A DNA stretch of 35,206 nucleotides, taken from assembly GCA_963575745.1 (NCBI GenBank), contig CAUYUJ010000181.1, positions 104,001 to 139,206 on the forward strand. Reading direction: 5' to 3'. Both the position numbers and the translations under genes were made by a program. This stretch comes from Prorocentrum cordatum (taxonomy: Eukaryota > Sar > Dinophyceae > Prorocentrales > Prorocentraceae). Below, in pieces: positions 25,281-34,828 of this stretch; the first letter of the stretch is position 1; every line of letters starts with the position of its first letter. Below the pieces are notes generated by a model. It did no database searches. It had not been told where the DNA came from and was given only the letters and a program-made list of their open reading frames with translations.

Positions 25281-25919
25281 TCATCCTCCTTCTCCTCCTA
25301 CACATTCTTTGCTCAAGCCAGCCTCCAAGGGCAAGCTGTCGTCGTTCTGGCTGGTCAGGTCCACCACTGGCGGCGGCGCCGCCAAGCCTGACCCAGACGA
25401 TGCCAAGCCTGAGCTTAATGATGTAGTAGTCCTCCGTACCGTCTGTACCCGTAGCCGCCAATATGCCATGTCAACATCATCCAGCGGGTGCTGGTTCGTC
25501 GCGGCGGCTAAGCCTAAGCTGGGCTCAAGGTAGAGGCCCTCGACGCAGCTCAGGAACTCATCCTTGAGATCAGGCAGCGAGAAGATCTGTGCCAAGACGA
25601 TGTCTGCGTCATCAGAACCTTGAAACATCGCATACGAAGTGATCTCTTTAATAATCTCATCTCTGGACATCCCTACCCGAACCTTTTTATTCGGCTCCGT
25701 CTGAGATGTTGGTTCTGCGGTGCTGATGCCCAGGCGAGTAGGAGGAGCGCAATCACGATGTGGGGTGTGATGAGCAGCATCACCAGGAGGACCGTCAGGC
25801 GCAGCCTCCGCCTCAACATCATCACGATGGCGATCGAGCGTGCTCACCCTCATGGCAGAACTGCCCACGCATTGCTGCATAATGATATAAATAAATGTGA
25901 ATGTAATGATATTCGCCAT
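25281..25919 (-). CDS. Unknown protein, likely first exon(s)
   Basis: A 212-codon frame starting at MANIITFTFIYIIM (25919), although the hydrophobic first 15 residues are AT-rich and may be flank. The best part is MSRDEIIKEITSYAMFQGSD (about 25675) through DIVLAQIFSLPDLKDEFLSC and LDDVDMAYWRLRVQTV, then a Ser/Pro-rich linker with VVDLTSQNDDSLPLE. A possible donor follows KECV at about 25300, and the next 90 bases are GA-rich on the sense strand. No domain was recognised. Confidence 0.45.
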   Translation of the reverse strand: MANIITFTFIYIIMQQCVGSSAMRVSTLDRHRDDVEAEAAPDGPPGDAAHHTPHRDCAPPTRLGISTAEPTSQTEPNKKVRVGMSRDEIIKEITSYAMFQGSDDADIVLAQIFSLPDLKDEFLSCVEGLYLEPSLGLAAATNQHPLDDVDMAYWRLRVQTVRRTTTSLSSGLASSGSGLAAPPPVVDLTSQNDDSLPLEAGLSKECVGGEGG

Positions 25920-26167
25920 GTAAAGAGTTGGCTTGGCGAATCAACCTTGAAACTTGAGACTGTCGAATGCTCTGACGTCGGCGCCGAATCGACTCCGCAC
26001 GAGAAGGGAAGGCGCAGTAGCGAGGGGAGTAAACGAGGAAAGGCTGAGGATGCACAAGAGAAGATCGCATGAAAGCTTGTCTGTCCAGCGTTTTCTTCAA
26101 CGCAGCATCTGACCTCGCGAAAGCTCAAGCGCTTCCGAGTCTGATGAACAGGGCGGCTTGTGCTACG

Positions 26168-26863
26168 TCAGTCTGACGACGTGCTCGAGCCCGAGCTAGA
26201 GCTCGACGACGCGGAGGCCGAGCTCGACGTAGAGGAAGAGGAAGGATCTCGCCTGAACTCCTCTGGTATCTGCCCTGCCATCTCGCCATCTAGATCCTCG
26301 TCTGGGCCCAACTCCCTGCGGTCATCAGGGGCCGACATGTGCCCAAACTCGCCTGCGCGGTCAGGGTATTGGAAGGCCATCAGCAACCATCTCTTCATAA
26401 CAAGACGCCATCTGCTTAACGCTGCCTCCAGCGTTTCACCTGCCTTCGGCTTGATGGTTCGAGTCCTGGTGCATCTGGGCTCGACCGTGCCATTCGGGCG
26501 GATCTGCGGCCGATGGAATCGGCACGTGCACTGCAGGGACACGGGCTTGCCAGGGCGCTCAGTGACGATGAAAGCGCAACCGAACCACTTGGACGACTCT
26601 GGATGCTTCTCACCATTGGCCTTCCCGCGGCGGCCCCGGCGGCGGCTGCCAGCTCCGTCGTCGCCCGCCCCTGGCGACCCTGGCGGCGCGTCTGGCGGCG
26701 GCGGCAGCGGGGGCCGCGGCGGCGAGCCTGGCTCCTCAGGCGGCGGCGCCTCCTCCGCCGGCGGCGCCTCCTCTGGCAGCGGCAGCGGGGGCTCCTCTAG
26801 GGCGACGAAATCTATGCATATCCACTGCTGCTGGCCAGGCTCATCCGGGGCCCAGGAGTAGTG
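26168..26863 (-). CDS. Cys/His-containing C-terminal segment, possible block 5 of the split gene
   Basis: This is the believable part of a longer frame whose upstream portion (to 27373) is a shadow of block 4. It reads GGRIHYSWAPDEPGQQQW and CIDFVALEEP, then a Pro/Glu/Ala linker, then WFGCAFIVTERPGKPVSLQC with CRFHRPQ and RCTRTRTI (a C-x-C-x2-H-type cluster), then a helical stretch (ETLEALSRWR-like, MKRWLLMAFQYPDRAGEFGH) and a polyserine end. The Cys/His cluster may bind zinc. It begins where block 4 ends and shares the strand, so it may be the 3' end of the split gene. The border coincides with a large inverted repeat (26799-26963). Confidence 0.5.
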   Translation of the reverse strand, partial: HYSWAPDEPGQQQWICIDFVALEEPPLPLPEEAPPAEEAPPPEEPGSPPRPPLPPPPDAPPGSPGAGDDGAGSRRRGRRGKANGEKHPESSKWFGCAFIVTERPGKPVSLQCTCRFHRPQIRPNGTVEPRCTRTRTIKPKAGETLEAALSRWRLVMKRWLLMAFQYPDRAGEFGHMSAPDDRRELGPDEDLDGEMAGQIPEEFRRDPSSSSTSSSASASSSSSSGSSTSSD

Positions 26864-26963
26864 TATGCGACCTCCTGGTTTGACCAAAGAGGCGTATACA
26901 GTATTCCTGGCCCCAGGATGGGCCTGGCTTGCAGCAGTGGACATGTATAAATCTCGTCGCCCT
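26799..26963. repeat. Imperfect palindrome with ~73-bp arms, both arms coding-like
   Basis: Arms 26799-26872 and 26890-26963 are inverted copies about 85% identical, with a 17-bp centre. Read outward from the centre, the left arm (minus strand) gives RIHYSWAPDEPGQQQWICID and the right arm (plus strand) gives RIQYSWPQDGPGLQQWTCIN, 16 of 24 residues identical when extended to the shared VAL. This is an inverted duplication of one peptide-coding segment. Confidence 0.9.
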
Positions 26964-28109
26964 ATCCTCCAGCGGCGGTGGAACTGGCAGCGGTTCCGCA
27001 TCGCCTGGCTGCCTGCCTCGCCCTCGACCACGTGCGCGGCCTCGCGCGCCCCGCCATGCGCCACCACCTCTCCTGCCTCTGCCTCGGCCCTGGCCCCGGC
27101 CTCGACGAGGCTGGAGCGGCATGCCATCCTGGTCGCCCTCGAAGTGGACGAGCACGCCCTCTCCGTCAACTTCAACAAGTTGCGTGTCGAACTTGCTCGG
27201 ATCCTTGCCATTGCAGACATGCTTGTAGTAGCCCTCTGGTTGCAAATGCAGAAGACGGTCGATCCCAATGGTCTGCATGAGGGCAGACGCTTGGCACAAC
27301 GCCAAGAGATACCACCGATTAGCAGAAGACTTCCAAGAGGCCCACCACACTTTCGAGCTAGCCTCACCTTCATCGTCGAAGCTCAAAGAAACCACTGCAG
27401 CCTTATCTTTCTTCGTTGCACCCTTTGGCAGCATCGAGTGAACCCAACCATGCTGGTGCAAGTATAGTATCAACTCCCACCTTGTAGCATCGCGAAGAGC
27501 GTCCGCCTCGGGGACTTGGGCCAAGGTGTTCTTCGGCGTGTCCAGGCGCAAGGTCAAGCGAAAGGAGTGTACCGCCTTGGCCGTTAATTGCCATGATGAG
27601 TGGCTCGACGTGAATAAGCAACACTGGACCAATCCGCTCCGCGCCATTGTTTCCAACGTCTTGCGGTCTCCGTCTCTGCTGCGGTGGTCCACGCACATCG
27701 AGGCATACTCAGTTTGCTGCGATATGAAGTCCGAGGAAGTACCAGGAAAAGCCCCACACGATGAGAGCTCAACAAGGAGACGGGATAAGTCTGCTGGGTC
27801 GACACCTTCCACACCATGACCTGCGTAATGGTATTCGACTCCTGCCTTAGTGTCGATGCTCCAAGACTCGACGGAGCTCATCATGTCATCGATGGTGCTG
27901 AGTCTGGGCGGTCCCCACACGTAACAACCAGAGGTGTTGACTGCATCCACCAAAGAGGCATGGTTCGTTCTCTGTGAGGGCTGCAAAAACACTGAAACTG
28001 CTGGGGTGCCTAACCGACCTTGATCACCATGGTTTTGCTGCACCTCGCGCACGCTGACAACTACGTCGTCCCTAGCAAATGCTCCGACTCGCTGCGAGGA
28101 TATCGTCAC
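26841..28109 (-). CDS. Exon block 4 of the split transposase-like gene
   Basis: A 422-codon frame. The first codon is GTG, with an in-frame TAG about 20 codons upstream, so this is probably an internal exon entered at an acceptor such as TTCCCAG. Reliable sequence runs from VTISSQRVG through SGCYVWGPPRLSTIDDMMSS, HYAGHGVEGVDPADLSRLLV and MCVDHRSRDGDRKTLETM to LHLQPEGYYKHVCNGKDPSK. From about residue 320 it becomes Arg/Gly-rich (RGRGQGRGRGRRGGG), like an RGG box that binds nucleic acid. The last 45 or so residues are read from one arm of the inverted repeat at 26799-26963 and may not be native. It lies outside the large repeat apart from its first bases. No family was recognised. Confidence 0.55.
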   Translation of the reverse strand: MTISSQRVGAFARDDVVVSVREVQQNHGDQGRLGTPAVSVFLQPSQRTNHASLVDAVNTSGCYVWGPPRLSTIDDMMSSVESWSIDTKAGVEYHYAGHGVEGVDPADLSRLLVELSSCGAFPGTSSDFISQQTEYASMCVDHRSRDGDRKTLETMARSGLVQCCLFTSSHSSWQLTAKAVHSFRLTLRLDTPKNTLAQVPEADALRDATRWELILYLHQHGWVHSMLPKGATKKDKAAVVSLSFDDEGEASSKVWWASWKSSANRWYLLALCQASALMQTIGIDRLLHLQPEGYYKHVCNGKDPSKFDTQLVEVDGEGVLVHFEGDQDGMPLQPRRGRGQGRGRGRRGGGAWRGARGRARGRGRGRQPGDAEPLPVPPPLEDRATRFIHVHCCKPGPSWGQEYCIRLFGQTRRSHTLLLGPG

Positions 28110-28380
28110 CTGGGAATCCCAGGGGAAGATGGTGAACTATCTCAGTAAGCTTCTGGGGGAGCTCCCTATTCGGCCTCAAAGCGCGCGAAGTGGGAGACAC
28201 GTACTGTTGGAGCCCATTGGGGCCTTCGCTGGACTCTACACCTACTGGCCGCCTTGAAGCCGTCTTGGTGTCTTGGTATTGCCTTGGATATTATCATATA
28301 TGCTTGCCCTTCCTGGTGCTGTCTTACAGGCCCAACAAAACTTATTATCTCCTCTTCCCCTTCGCCCTCATCCTTATGTC

Positions 28381-28479
28381 CTCCTCATCATTCTTCTCCT
28401 GCTCCTCCTCCTCCTCCTCCCCCTCCTCCTCCTCCTCCTCCTCCTCCTCCACCGCCTCCTCATCCTCCTCCTCCTGCTC
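28381..28479. repeat. CTC/CCT microsatellite (copy C)
   Basis: Counterpart of 291-398 and 9 bp shorter. On the sense strand it is a GAG tract between exon blocks 3 and 4. Confidence 0.9.
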
Positions 28480-28507
28480 ACAGCCACCCTCGAGTTCGAT
28501 ACGAGGC

Positions 28508-30112
28508 TCAATACGAGGCGACCTGGTCTGCAGGCCGTCTGTGCACGACCCGGAAGAAGCACCGCTCGTCCACGAGGTCAGGCAGTTTGAGACCGCCTGG
28601 ATCGTCAGACTCATCTGTGAGGAATACCCCCCCTGCTTTGTGCAAGTTGTTGATCGCATGCGCGGACTCATCGATAACAGCGTCCATTGGGACGATGGAC
28701 ATCGGCCCTCCGACCTTGAAAGAGCACATAGTAGTTGGCGTGCACCGGCGGTAAAAATGATCGACGACAGCATCGTGGAACACCGACGTTGAATGACCAG
28801 CTGGCTCTTCATGCTCTTGATGCGCATCATCGCGTTTCCTTTTCTTGCCGCTGGGGTGTTTGGCCGAGGTGTCCGTGACATTGAAGGACTTCAAATTCCT
28901 GAATTGCGTGTGATGGTCACGCCTGTACACGACGGCTTCCACCAAAGGGTGATGATTGTGACCAACAAACACATCGTTGAAGGGCTTATTGCCAGACAGC
29001 ACAAGCGCTTCTTGAACAGCTGGGTGAGTAGCCAAATCAAGAGCCTGCAGACAGTTGCACATGCCGCGAACCTCGTCGATATGGTTGGTAAGCTCAGCGA
29101 ACATCTCTGGGCTGTGTTCGACGTGGTGTTCGAGTTCCCCACACCGCAACTGCAAACTGATGCCTGCCGAGGAATTCCGACTGGCGCGTTTGCCCTTCGT
29201 GTTGACGTCGCGGTGCCTGGATTCAATGTATGTCTCCACGATCGGAATGCAACGCAGCCTGGCCCTGACAAGGTACAAAGACGGAAGGTCTGACCAACTT
29301 GTCCCAAGTAGAAACTCAAGGAATTCTGCATGCGCCGTTCCCCCAGGGCAGCATAGAGAGCCAACAAGCCTAGACACTGTCGGGACACACTGCTCTCCTG
29401 AATCTGCGTGTGCACCAGATCTGAAAGTGTCGTAGGCTTCTTGGCAGCACCTGCGAGCCAGCTCTTCATCGATGTGGGCGAGGGCTAGAAACCGATGAGC
29501 GCCCGAAGTAAATACTGCAGTTTTTAAAGATATAACATATGCCATGTGACTGGCAGCACTGCTGAAGTCCGTGACGATCATATCACGCATGTTCTTGGGC
29601 AGACCTGCGATGAGAAAACACACGCTTGTCCGAGAGATCGAGGTGTGCTCGTCAATCAGCTCCTGGATTCTGCCAGCAGCCAGCGCCCCAACGCGTCTAC
29701 CGCGCATCGGGCACGTCGGATAGCTTGACGTTGGTGAAGCTCTGTGGTAGGCCCGGGATCGCTGCGCCCACGTCGCAAGCTTTCTTGTACCAAGGTCGCA
29801 GGAAGAATGGCAATCACACCCCCAAGCCCATTCCTCAATCTTCAGAAGGACTTTGTTTACCTGGATCAGCATCTTGCCGTACTGCCAGTGCGCTTCCGAA
29901 GTCACAAAATCGGTCGGTATGCCCTCATCCTCACCATCGTCAGGCTGGCGTAGCCCAGGCGCATCAATTTTCCGCCCATCCCAGTGCGCTCGCAAGGGGC
30001 CTTCGACCTTTTCGGGGACCGTAGAGCACGTCCTCCTCCTGCCCCCCTCTTCCTCCTCCTCCTTCTCCACCTGCTCCTGCTCCGAGTGCTGTTGCTGCTC
30101 AACGACAAGCAC
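28508..30112 (-). CDS. Exon block 3 of split transposase-like gene (copy C)
   Basis: Same 534-codon frame as 427-2031, with no indel between the copies but about nine amino-acid substitutions. The Cys/His cluster, the VETYIESRHRD segment and the basic patch are all conserved. In this copy the next block downstream is visible (28109-26841), with about 400 bases of intron-like DNA carrying a CTC tract between. Confidence 0.6.
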   Translation of the reverse strand: MLVVEQQQHSEQEQVEKEEEEEGGRRRTCSTVPEKVEGPLRAHWDGRKIDAPGLRQPDDGEDEGIPTDFVTSEAHWQYGKMLIQVNKVLLKIEEWAWGCDCHSSCDLGTRKLATWAQRSRAYHRASPTSSYPTCPMRGRRVGALAAGRIQELIDEHTSISRTSVCFLIAGLPKNMRDMIVTDFSSAASHMAYVISLKTAVFTSGAHRFLALAHIDEELARRCCQEAYDTFRSGAHADSGEQCVPTVSRLVGSLCCPGGTAHAEFLEFLLGTSWSDLPSLYLVRARLRCIPIVETYIESRHRDVNTKGKRASRNSSAGISLQLRCGELEHHVEHSPEMFAELTNHIDEVRGMCNCLQALDLATHPAVQEALVLSGNKPFNDVFVGHNHHPLVEAVVYRRDHHTQFRNLKSFNVTDTSAKHPSGKKRKRDDAHQEHEEPAGHSTSVFHDAVVDHFYRRCTPTTMCSFKVGGPMSIVPMDAVIDESAHAINNLHKAGGVFLTDESDDPGGLKLPDLVDERCFFRVVHRRPADQVASY

Positions 30113-30141
30113 TCAACGACAGGCAACCACTCAACCAAGGC

Positions 30142-30436
30142 GGTGTGGTCGTGCTGGGGAGTGGTCGTGCTGGGGTGTGGTCGTGCTGGGGGGTGGTCGT
30201 GTGGGGGGGTGGTCGTGCTGGGGGGGTAGTCGTGCTGGGTGTGGTCGTGCTGTGGTGAGGTCGTGCTGGGGTCGTGCTGGGTGATGGCCTTGCTGGGGTG
30301 GGGTCGTGCTGGGGTGGGGCAATGCTGGGGTGTGGTCGTGCTGGGGCTGTGTCGTGCTGGGGTAGGGTCGTGCTGGGGTGGGGTCGTGTTGGGGTGTGGT
30401 CGTGCTGGGGTGTGGTCGTGTTGGGGTGTGGTCGTG
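30142..30436. repeat. 16-bp G-rich minisatellite (copy C)
   Basis: Counterpart of 2061-2340, about 15 bp longer (about one unit) after the two copies separated. Confidence 0.92.
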
Positions 30437-30941
30437 GAAACGCACGGGTTCGTGCACCTGGAGAAGGCAAAATCTCTGGGGCGCCCAGATTCCTCAAGTT
30501 CTACAGAACAAGCGATTCGCTCGAGACATCCTCGGTAACTCTGCGGAGCAAGCGTTTCGCTCGAGACATCCTCAACACACGAAAGAGTGGCCCGCACCCT
30601 GTTATTTATCGATCGGGCGTTCAAAAACAAGCGTTTCGCACGAGACTTCCTCGGATTCTTACCTTTCCTGACATGAACGGGAAGCGCGTGAAAAGGACAG
30701 AGCTGCGCAAGAACGCGCAGCATCATCACGATAAAATGTAATGTAGGCGAGCTCTCCGAACGTCCACACGGGATACCTACGGACACGCGCTCCCCGAACG
30801 TCCACAAGGAGAGTCCTGATTATCCTCCTCACTTCTCTGTACGCCTCCAATGTCGTCCGTCTAGCCCTCACTTATCTGATGTGTTCGAAGGCCCGTCCGA
30901 AGGCACACACACGCACCCACACAAGCACACGCGCGCGCACA

Positions 30942-31472
30942 CACCCAGGCCACCAAGATAGCCCAGAATCGTTCCAAGGCGGCCCAAGATGGCCTCCAGA
31001 CGGCCCAAAAGGCCTCCAACACGCCCCAAGAGGCCTCCAAGAGCCCTGCCAAGAGACATCAGATACAAGGAATGTCATAGACAAGGACGATCATATACAG
31101 GAACTCAATATAGAGGAAATATCATATACAAGGACCACCAGTATCATATACAAGGACCAAGTATCATATACAAGGTTATCCAAGAACACCCCGAAAATAT
31201 GTTTCATAGCAGCTCTTTCGACATCCCAGTTTTCCGAGCATGTCTCAGGCGAAACGGCCGTTTTTGAAGTTCCGAAAATTAGGCCAGCGATTTCAATATC
31301 CCGATTTTGTGAGGATGTTTCAGGCGAAGCGCTCATGTTTAACATGAGACGTCTTAAGACATAACCCCCAACTTCACGATTTGGCGAGGATGTCTCAGGC
31401 GAAACGCTGGTTTTGGGAATCCGCCAGGCTCTGAATCACGAGGCGGCGCCGCACGTTCCCCTTCCAGACCTC
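30942..31472. repeat. Dispersed ~500-bp repeat, copy 3
   Basis: Near-identical to 2846-3376 because it lies in the large duplication, with the same GTATCATATACAAGGACCA cluster and the same motifs. Confidence 0.85.
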
Positions 31473-31963
31473 CCCCAGTTGATAAGTAAATCCCTCTGGG
31501 CAAACAGACGTCCATCGCGCGACTCTTCGAGTCTTGGCGCGCTTCCCGTCATCCGCCGGCCCACCTCGACCTCGATATTCATCAAGGAAAGAATCCGCCG
31601 CCGGCCCACCTTAGTTGAGGCACCGGGGACAGGTTGACCAACTAAAAGAGAACTCTGGGCTGGCGCCCTTTCTGGGAAAAAGGGAGAGGAACCAGTGGGG
31701 TAGACCTCGAGAATTTCTTCCATTGCTTGTATCACGTACCCCCATCGCATGTCGACGATATCTGGAGCTAGTACTCGAATCTTCTCGGCAGACCACGAGG
31801 CAGGCGGTGAGGAAAAACATTGAGCGATTACACGGTCCCTGTAGGTCTTTCTCTTCATGAAACCGCAGAACACTTTGAATGCTCTCATGAACCATTTGAA
31901 ATTCATCATTGCGTGCAGCACGTCTTTCGCCGCATTGTGGATGATATGCATGAGCCCAGGCAC
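31436..31963 (-). CDS. Exon block 2 of split transposase-like gene (copy C)
   Basis: Counterpart of 3339-3866, beginning near PGLMHIIHNAAKDVLHAMM. The first codon is GTG and the frame is open upstream, consistent with an exon entered by splicing. Only a handful of substitutions separate it from copy A (for example DMRWGY against DVRRGY). Confidence 0.5.
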   Translation of the reverse strand: MPGLMHIIHNAAKDVLHAMMNFKWFMRAFKVFCGFMKRKTYRDRVIAQCFSSPPASWSAEKIRVLAPDIVDMRWGYVIQAMEEILEVYPTGSSPFFPERAPAQSSLLVGQPVPGASTKVGRRRILSLMNIEVEVGRRMTGSAPRLEESRDGRLFAQRDLLINWGRSGRGTCGAAS

Positions 31964-32261
31964 CTTTGGGGCTGAGAAGCGCGGGAGATTCAGCCTGGTT
32001 CCTAGGAGGATTCCTCTCCCTCTTGGGCTCAGGCCCTGCAGCCCTAGGCCCTTGAGCCTTGAGCCCGTGGCTGAAGGCTGAGAGGAGGCGAACAGGGATT
32101 CGCGCCTGTTCGTCTGGACTCCAGGGCCTGGCTTGGAGAGGAGAGGAGTCCTCCTATGAATCTGGCAATCCCACCGGCACGCTTTGTTCTGACTTCTTCT
32201 GTTCAGACCCCTTCTTCCCCCGCGAGACGTTGGAGCGTTTTTTCTACCGAAGGAGTTGGGA

Positions 32262-32731
32262 GGAGGAGGACGTGAGAGAGCAGGAGAAGGAGGAGGAGGA
32301 GGAGGAGGAGGAAGAAGAGGAGGAGGAGGAGGAGGAGGAGGAAAAGGAGGAGGAGGAGGAGGACGAGCGAGAGAGGAGGGGAGGATGGACTCCAGGACGG
32401 CCTGTCTAGCGCTCCTCCTTCCTTTTCCTTCAAAGGAGGATCATGAGGGTCTGAGCTGGCGCTGACGTGGAACGTGGGAAGCCAGAGACACCAGAGGGGA
32501 AACGCGATCCCCAGGACCCTAGGCCCTGGACCCCTGGTGAGGTCGGAGACATATTGTTTTCCTCCCTCCTCCTCCTCCTCCTCCTCCTCCTCCCTCCCTC
32601 CTCCTCCTCATCTTCCTCGCAGTCATCCTCCTCCCTCCTCCTCCTCTCTCTGCACGCTCCCCCTCCCCTCCCTCCTCCTCCTCCTCCTCCTCCTCCTCCT
32701 CCTCCTCCTCCTCCTCCTCCTCCTCCTCCTC
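32262..32731. repeat. Inverted GAG / CTC pair inside the presumed intron (copy C)
   Basis: GAG tract at about 32262-32365 and CTC tracts at about 32561-32731. The arrangement is the same as at 4184-4596, but both tracts differ in length and interruptions, so the pairing potential is kept while the sequence drifts. Confidence 0.85.
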
Positions 32732-32787
32732 CCCCCCGCCCTTTTCCTCGTCGTCCTCCTCAGGTCCTCCCTCCTCATACTCCTCCT

Positions 32788-33765
32788 TCATCCTCCCCCT
32801 CTTCCCCCTCGCACTCCTCGTACCCTCCACGTCGCAGAGCCCAGTGCCTGCGCGGCGCTCTCGAAGTACATCTCGTCATGGGCAGGACTGTCAGCCTCCA
32901 GAGCCTCCAGTTGTGCGACGCCACCGCCCATCAAATCTGAGTCTGCCAATTCCATGTCCAGCTCATCAGCGAAGACGTCCACATCTTGGTCCTGCGCTGG
33001 CTGGAGGTCCCGAGGTGACTCCGAATGTTCGCAAGTAAACATGCTCTGGAAACCTGGCACCAACTCTTCCTCCTTGATGCTAGCACTCGTATTGGCCAAG
33101 CCGAGCTCCGCTCCCATATCCGCGGCGAATGAAACGATACTCCTCGCGAACTCCCGAACAAGTGGCCATGAACCGTTTTCAAGCCGGCACTGGTGTAGGA
33201 AGCCATGCAGCTTATGCTGAAAATATGACGCACCAGCTCCCACGGCAACACAGGGCATGGTGTGCAAACTGATCGAGGATGTTATGGTGGTCTCAGCTTT
33301 GGCAATCGCTTCAACCTCGGCCTGAGTGGCATCGCAATCGTCAGTGCCCTGCCGCCGCCGTTGCTGAGCACGTAGTTCGACCAACGTGTCAATCGCCTGC
33401 GACAGCGGCACCAAGTCGTCTTCCAAGACTACTGCGCAAGAACTGATCAACCAGTCGGCACCACATTGCTCACTCGAATCGACCATGAAATATCTCGCTG
33501 GAAGCTTGCCATGGGACTTCGCATCTTGATTCATTCGGCGATGCCACAGCATATAACCAGCGTCGACGGACAGTTGGAAGCGTGACAGGGTTCCAGCTGA
33601 AGGCAGCGGTACATCATGATTTGATATCATGTCGACTATGACGTCAGCAAACTCAGTCGGCAAGGCAATATTGATGGACGCTTGAATTGCTCGGCTAAGT
33701 AAAGAGAAACTCTTGAGGCTTCGTGAGAGAAGAAGGTAACGCAACATGTAAGCCGTCTCAAACAC
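32788..33765 (-). pseudogene. Exon block 1, C-terminal part (copy C), after a frameshift
   Basis: Continues block 1 from FETAYMLRYLL to the Gly/Arg-rich presumed exon end, with both candidate acids conserved (YFMVDSSEQCGADWL and DMGAELGLAN). It is separated from the upstream half by an extra C at 33773-33777 (five C; copy A has four at 5635-5638). Confidence 0.6.
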
Positions 33766-34828
33766 TTGATGGCCCCCACCGCTTGGCCGCAGCGACCCCT
33801 CTTGGCGTTAAACTCGCTGCGCACCTATCAAGCCACATTACCATTTCTTCCAAAGCTGGTCGATCAGACGGGGATGCCGACAAAATGTGAGGGGCCCATT
33901 GTCTCAACATCTTGGATACCCCATCGGCGCGAACTTGCACGTCCAAGATGCTGGAACGTTCGGAGGAGCCAACGACGTGGATGTCAACGTGGTCCCTCAT
34001 CGCCTTCGCGTCCTCGAATATGGCATCGATCTTGGCGTTTCCGCCTCTGGCTTTCGGCTGCAACAGGCCGATGTGGCTGACCGCGCCACCGCAGATCAAA
34101 TCAATTAGCACAGGGTGTGGGAAGTAGGCTGTAAAGCAGAACCCGTCACCACCAAAGTTCACGCCATGCCCTTGCAACCAACAACGGACCGTGTTGGACC
34201 TCGGAGTGGCGGTACCCCCGACCTCTGAGAACAACTGGCCGGCTGGATTCGGCACGTTCATTGAGCCAGTTAGGTCCAGCAAGCGTGTTGAGGATAACCA
34301 AGAAATAGAAGTTAATGTCCTCAAGAGCTTGCTATCTGAATAATCGGACTCGACCCAGCCAACCGGGGATTCGAAGCACATAGCTTCAGAAATGCTGAAA
34401 AACACCTCACGATCGGTAACACTATTTGCTGACAACATGTGGTGCGCCAGTTGATGCCAACGCGTGCACAAGCATAAAGGACCAGAGTACACTTCGCCAG
34501 GCAAAGCAAGCATGATGATACCATAAGCGATCATGTCGCCAGTTGTATCGTTCATTGAATGAAGACGATGAGGACCAACGAGGCCATCGCCTGGCTTGGT
34601 CTCTTTGAAATCAATTGCTGACATGCCCCAGTCATCGCGAACCTTCGCGATGTCCTTTTGAAATATCTTGGGGATCAATTTTGCTGCATCAACTGCGTTC
34701 ACAACGCCACCGCCATCAGCGACACCAGCAGCACGGAGCGCGCGCGTGCGCCTGCTCCTCTGCCTCTGGTTCGCCGCCATGGGCGAACATATCAAAAGAG
34801 GAAGCTGCATTAAGCGAAATGCCCACAT
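33758..34828 (-). CDS. Exon block 1, N-terminal part (copy C)
   Basis: A 356-codon frame from an ATG at 34828. It reads through the position where copy A is frameshifted (five A at 34398-34402), giving REVFFSISEAMCFESPVGW without a break, and ends five codons after the extra C at 33773-33777. Joined with 33765-32788, block 1 would be about 675 residues. Features include a basic stretch (QRQRSRRTRALR), a GDG segment (KPGDGLVGPHRLHSMND) and CWLQGHGVNFGGDGFCF. No family was identified. Confidence 0.6.
   Translation of the reverse strand: MWAFRLMQLPLLICSPMAANQRQRSRRTRALRAAGVADGGGVVNAVDAAKLIPKIFQKDIAKVRDDWGMSAIDFKETKPGDGLVGPHRLHSMNDTTGDMIAYGIIMLALPGEVYSGPLCLCTRWHQLAHHMLSANSVTDREVFFSISEAMCFESPVGWVESDYSDSKLLRTLTSISWLSSTRLLDLTGSMNVPNPAGQLFSEVGGTATPRSNTVRCWLQGHGVNFGGDGFCFTAYFPHPVLIDLICGGAVSHIGLLQPKARGGNAKIDAIFEDAKAMRDHVDIHVVGSSERSSILDVQVRADGVSKMLRQWAPHILSASPSDRPALEEMVMWLDRCAASLTPRGVAAAKRWGPSSV

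Noticed and set aside
25440-25466. CCGTAGCC on the plus strand
   Set aside because: Only an 8-base match, expected about once by chance in the window, and inside a minus-strand coding segment.
26456-26466. GGTTCGAGTCC, an exact tRNA B-box-like word
   Set aside because: The flanking bases do not form a T-stem and no acceptor, D or anticodon arms fit; the word lies in the reading frame at 26168-26863.
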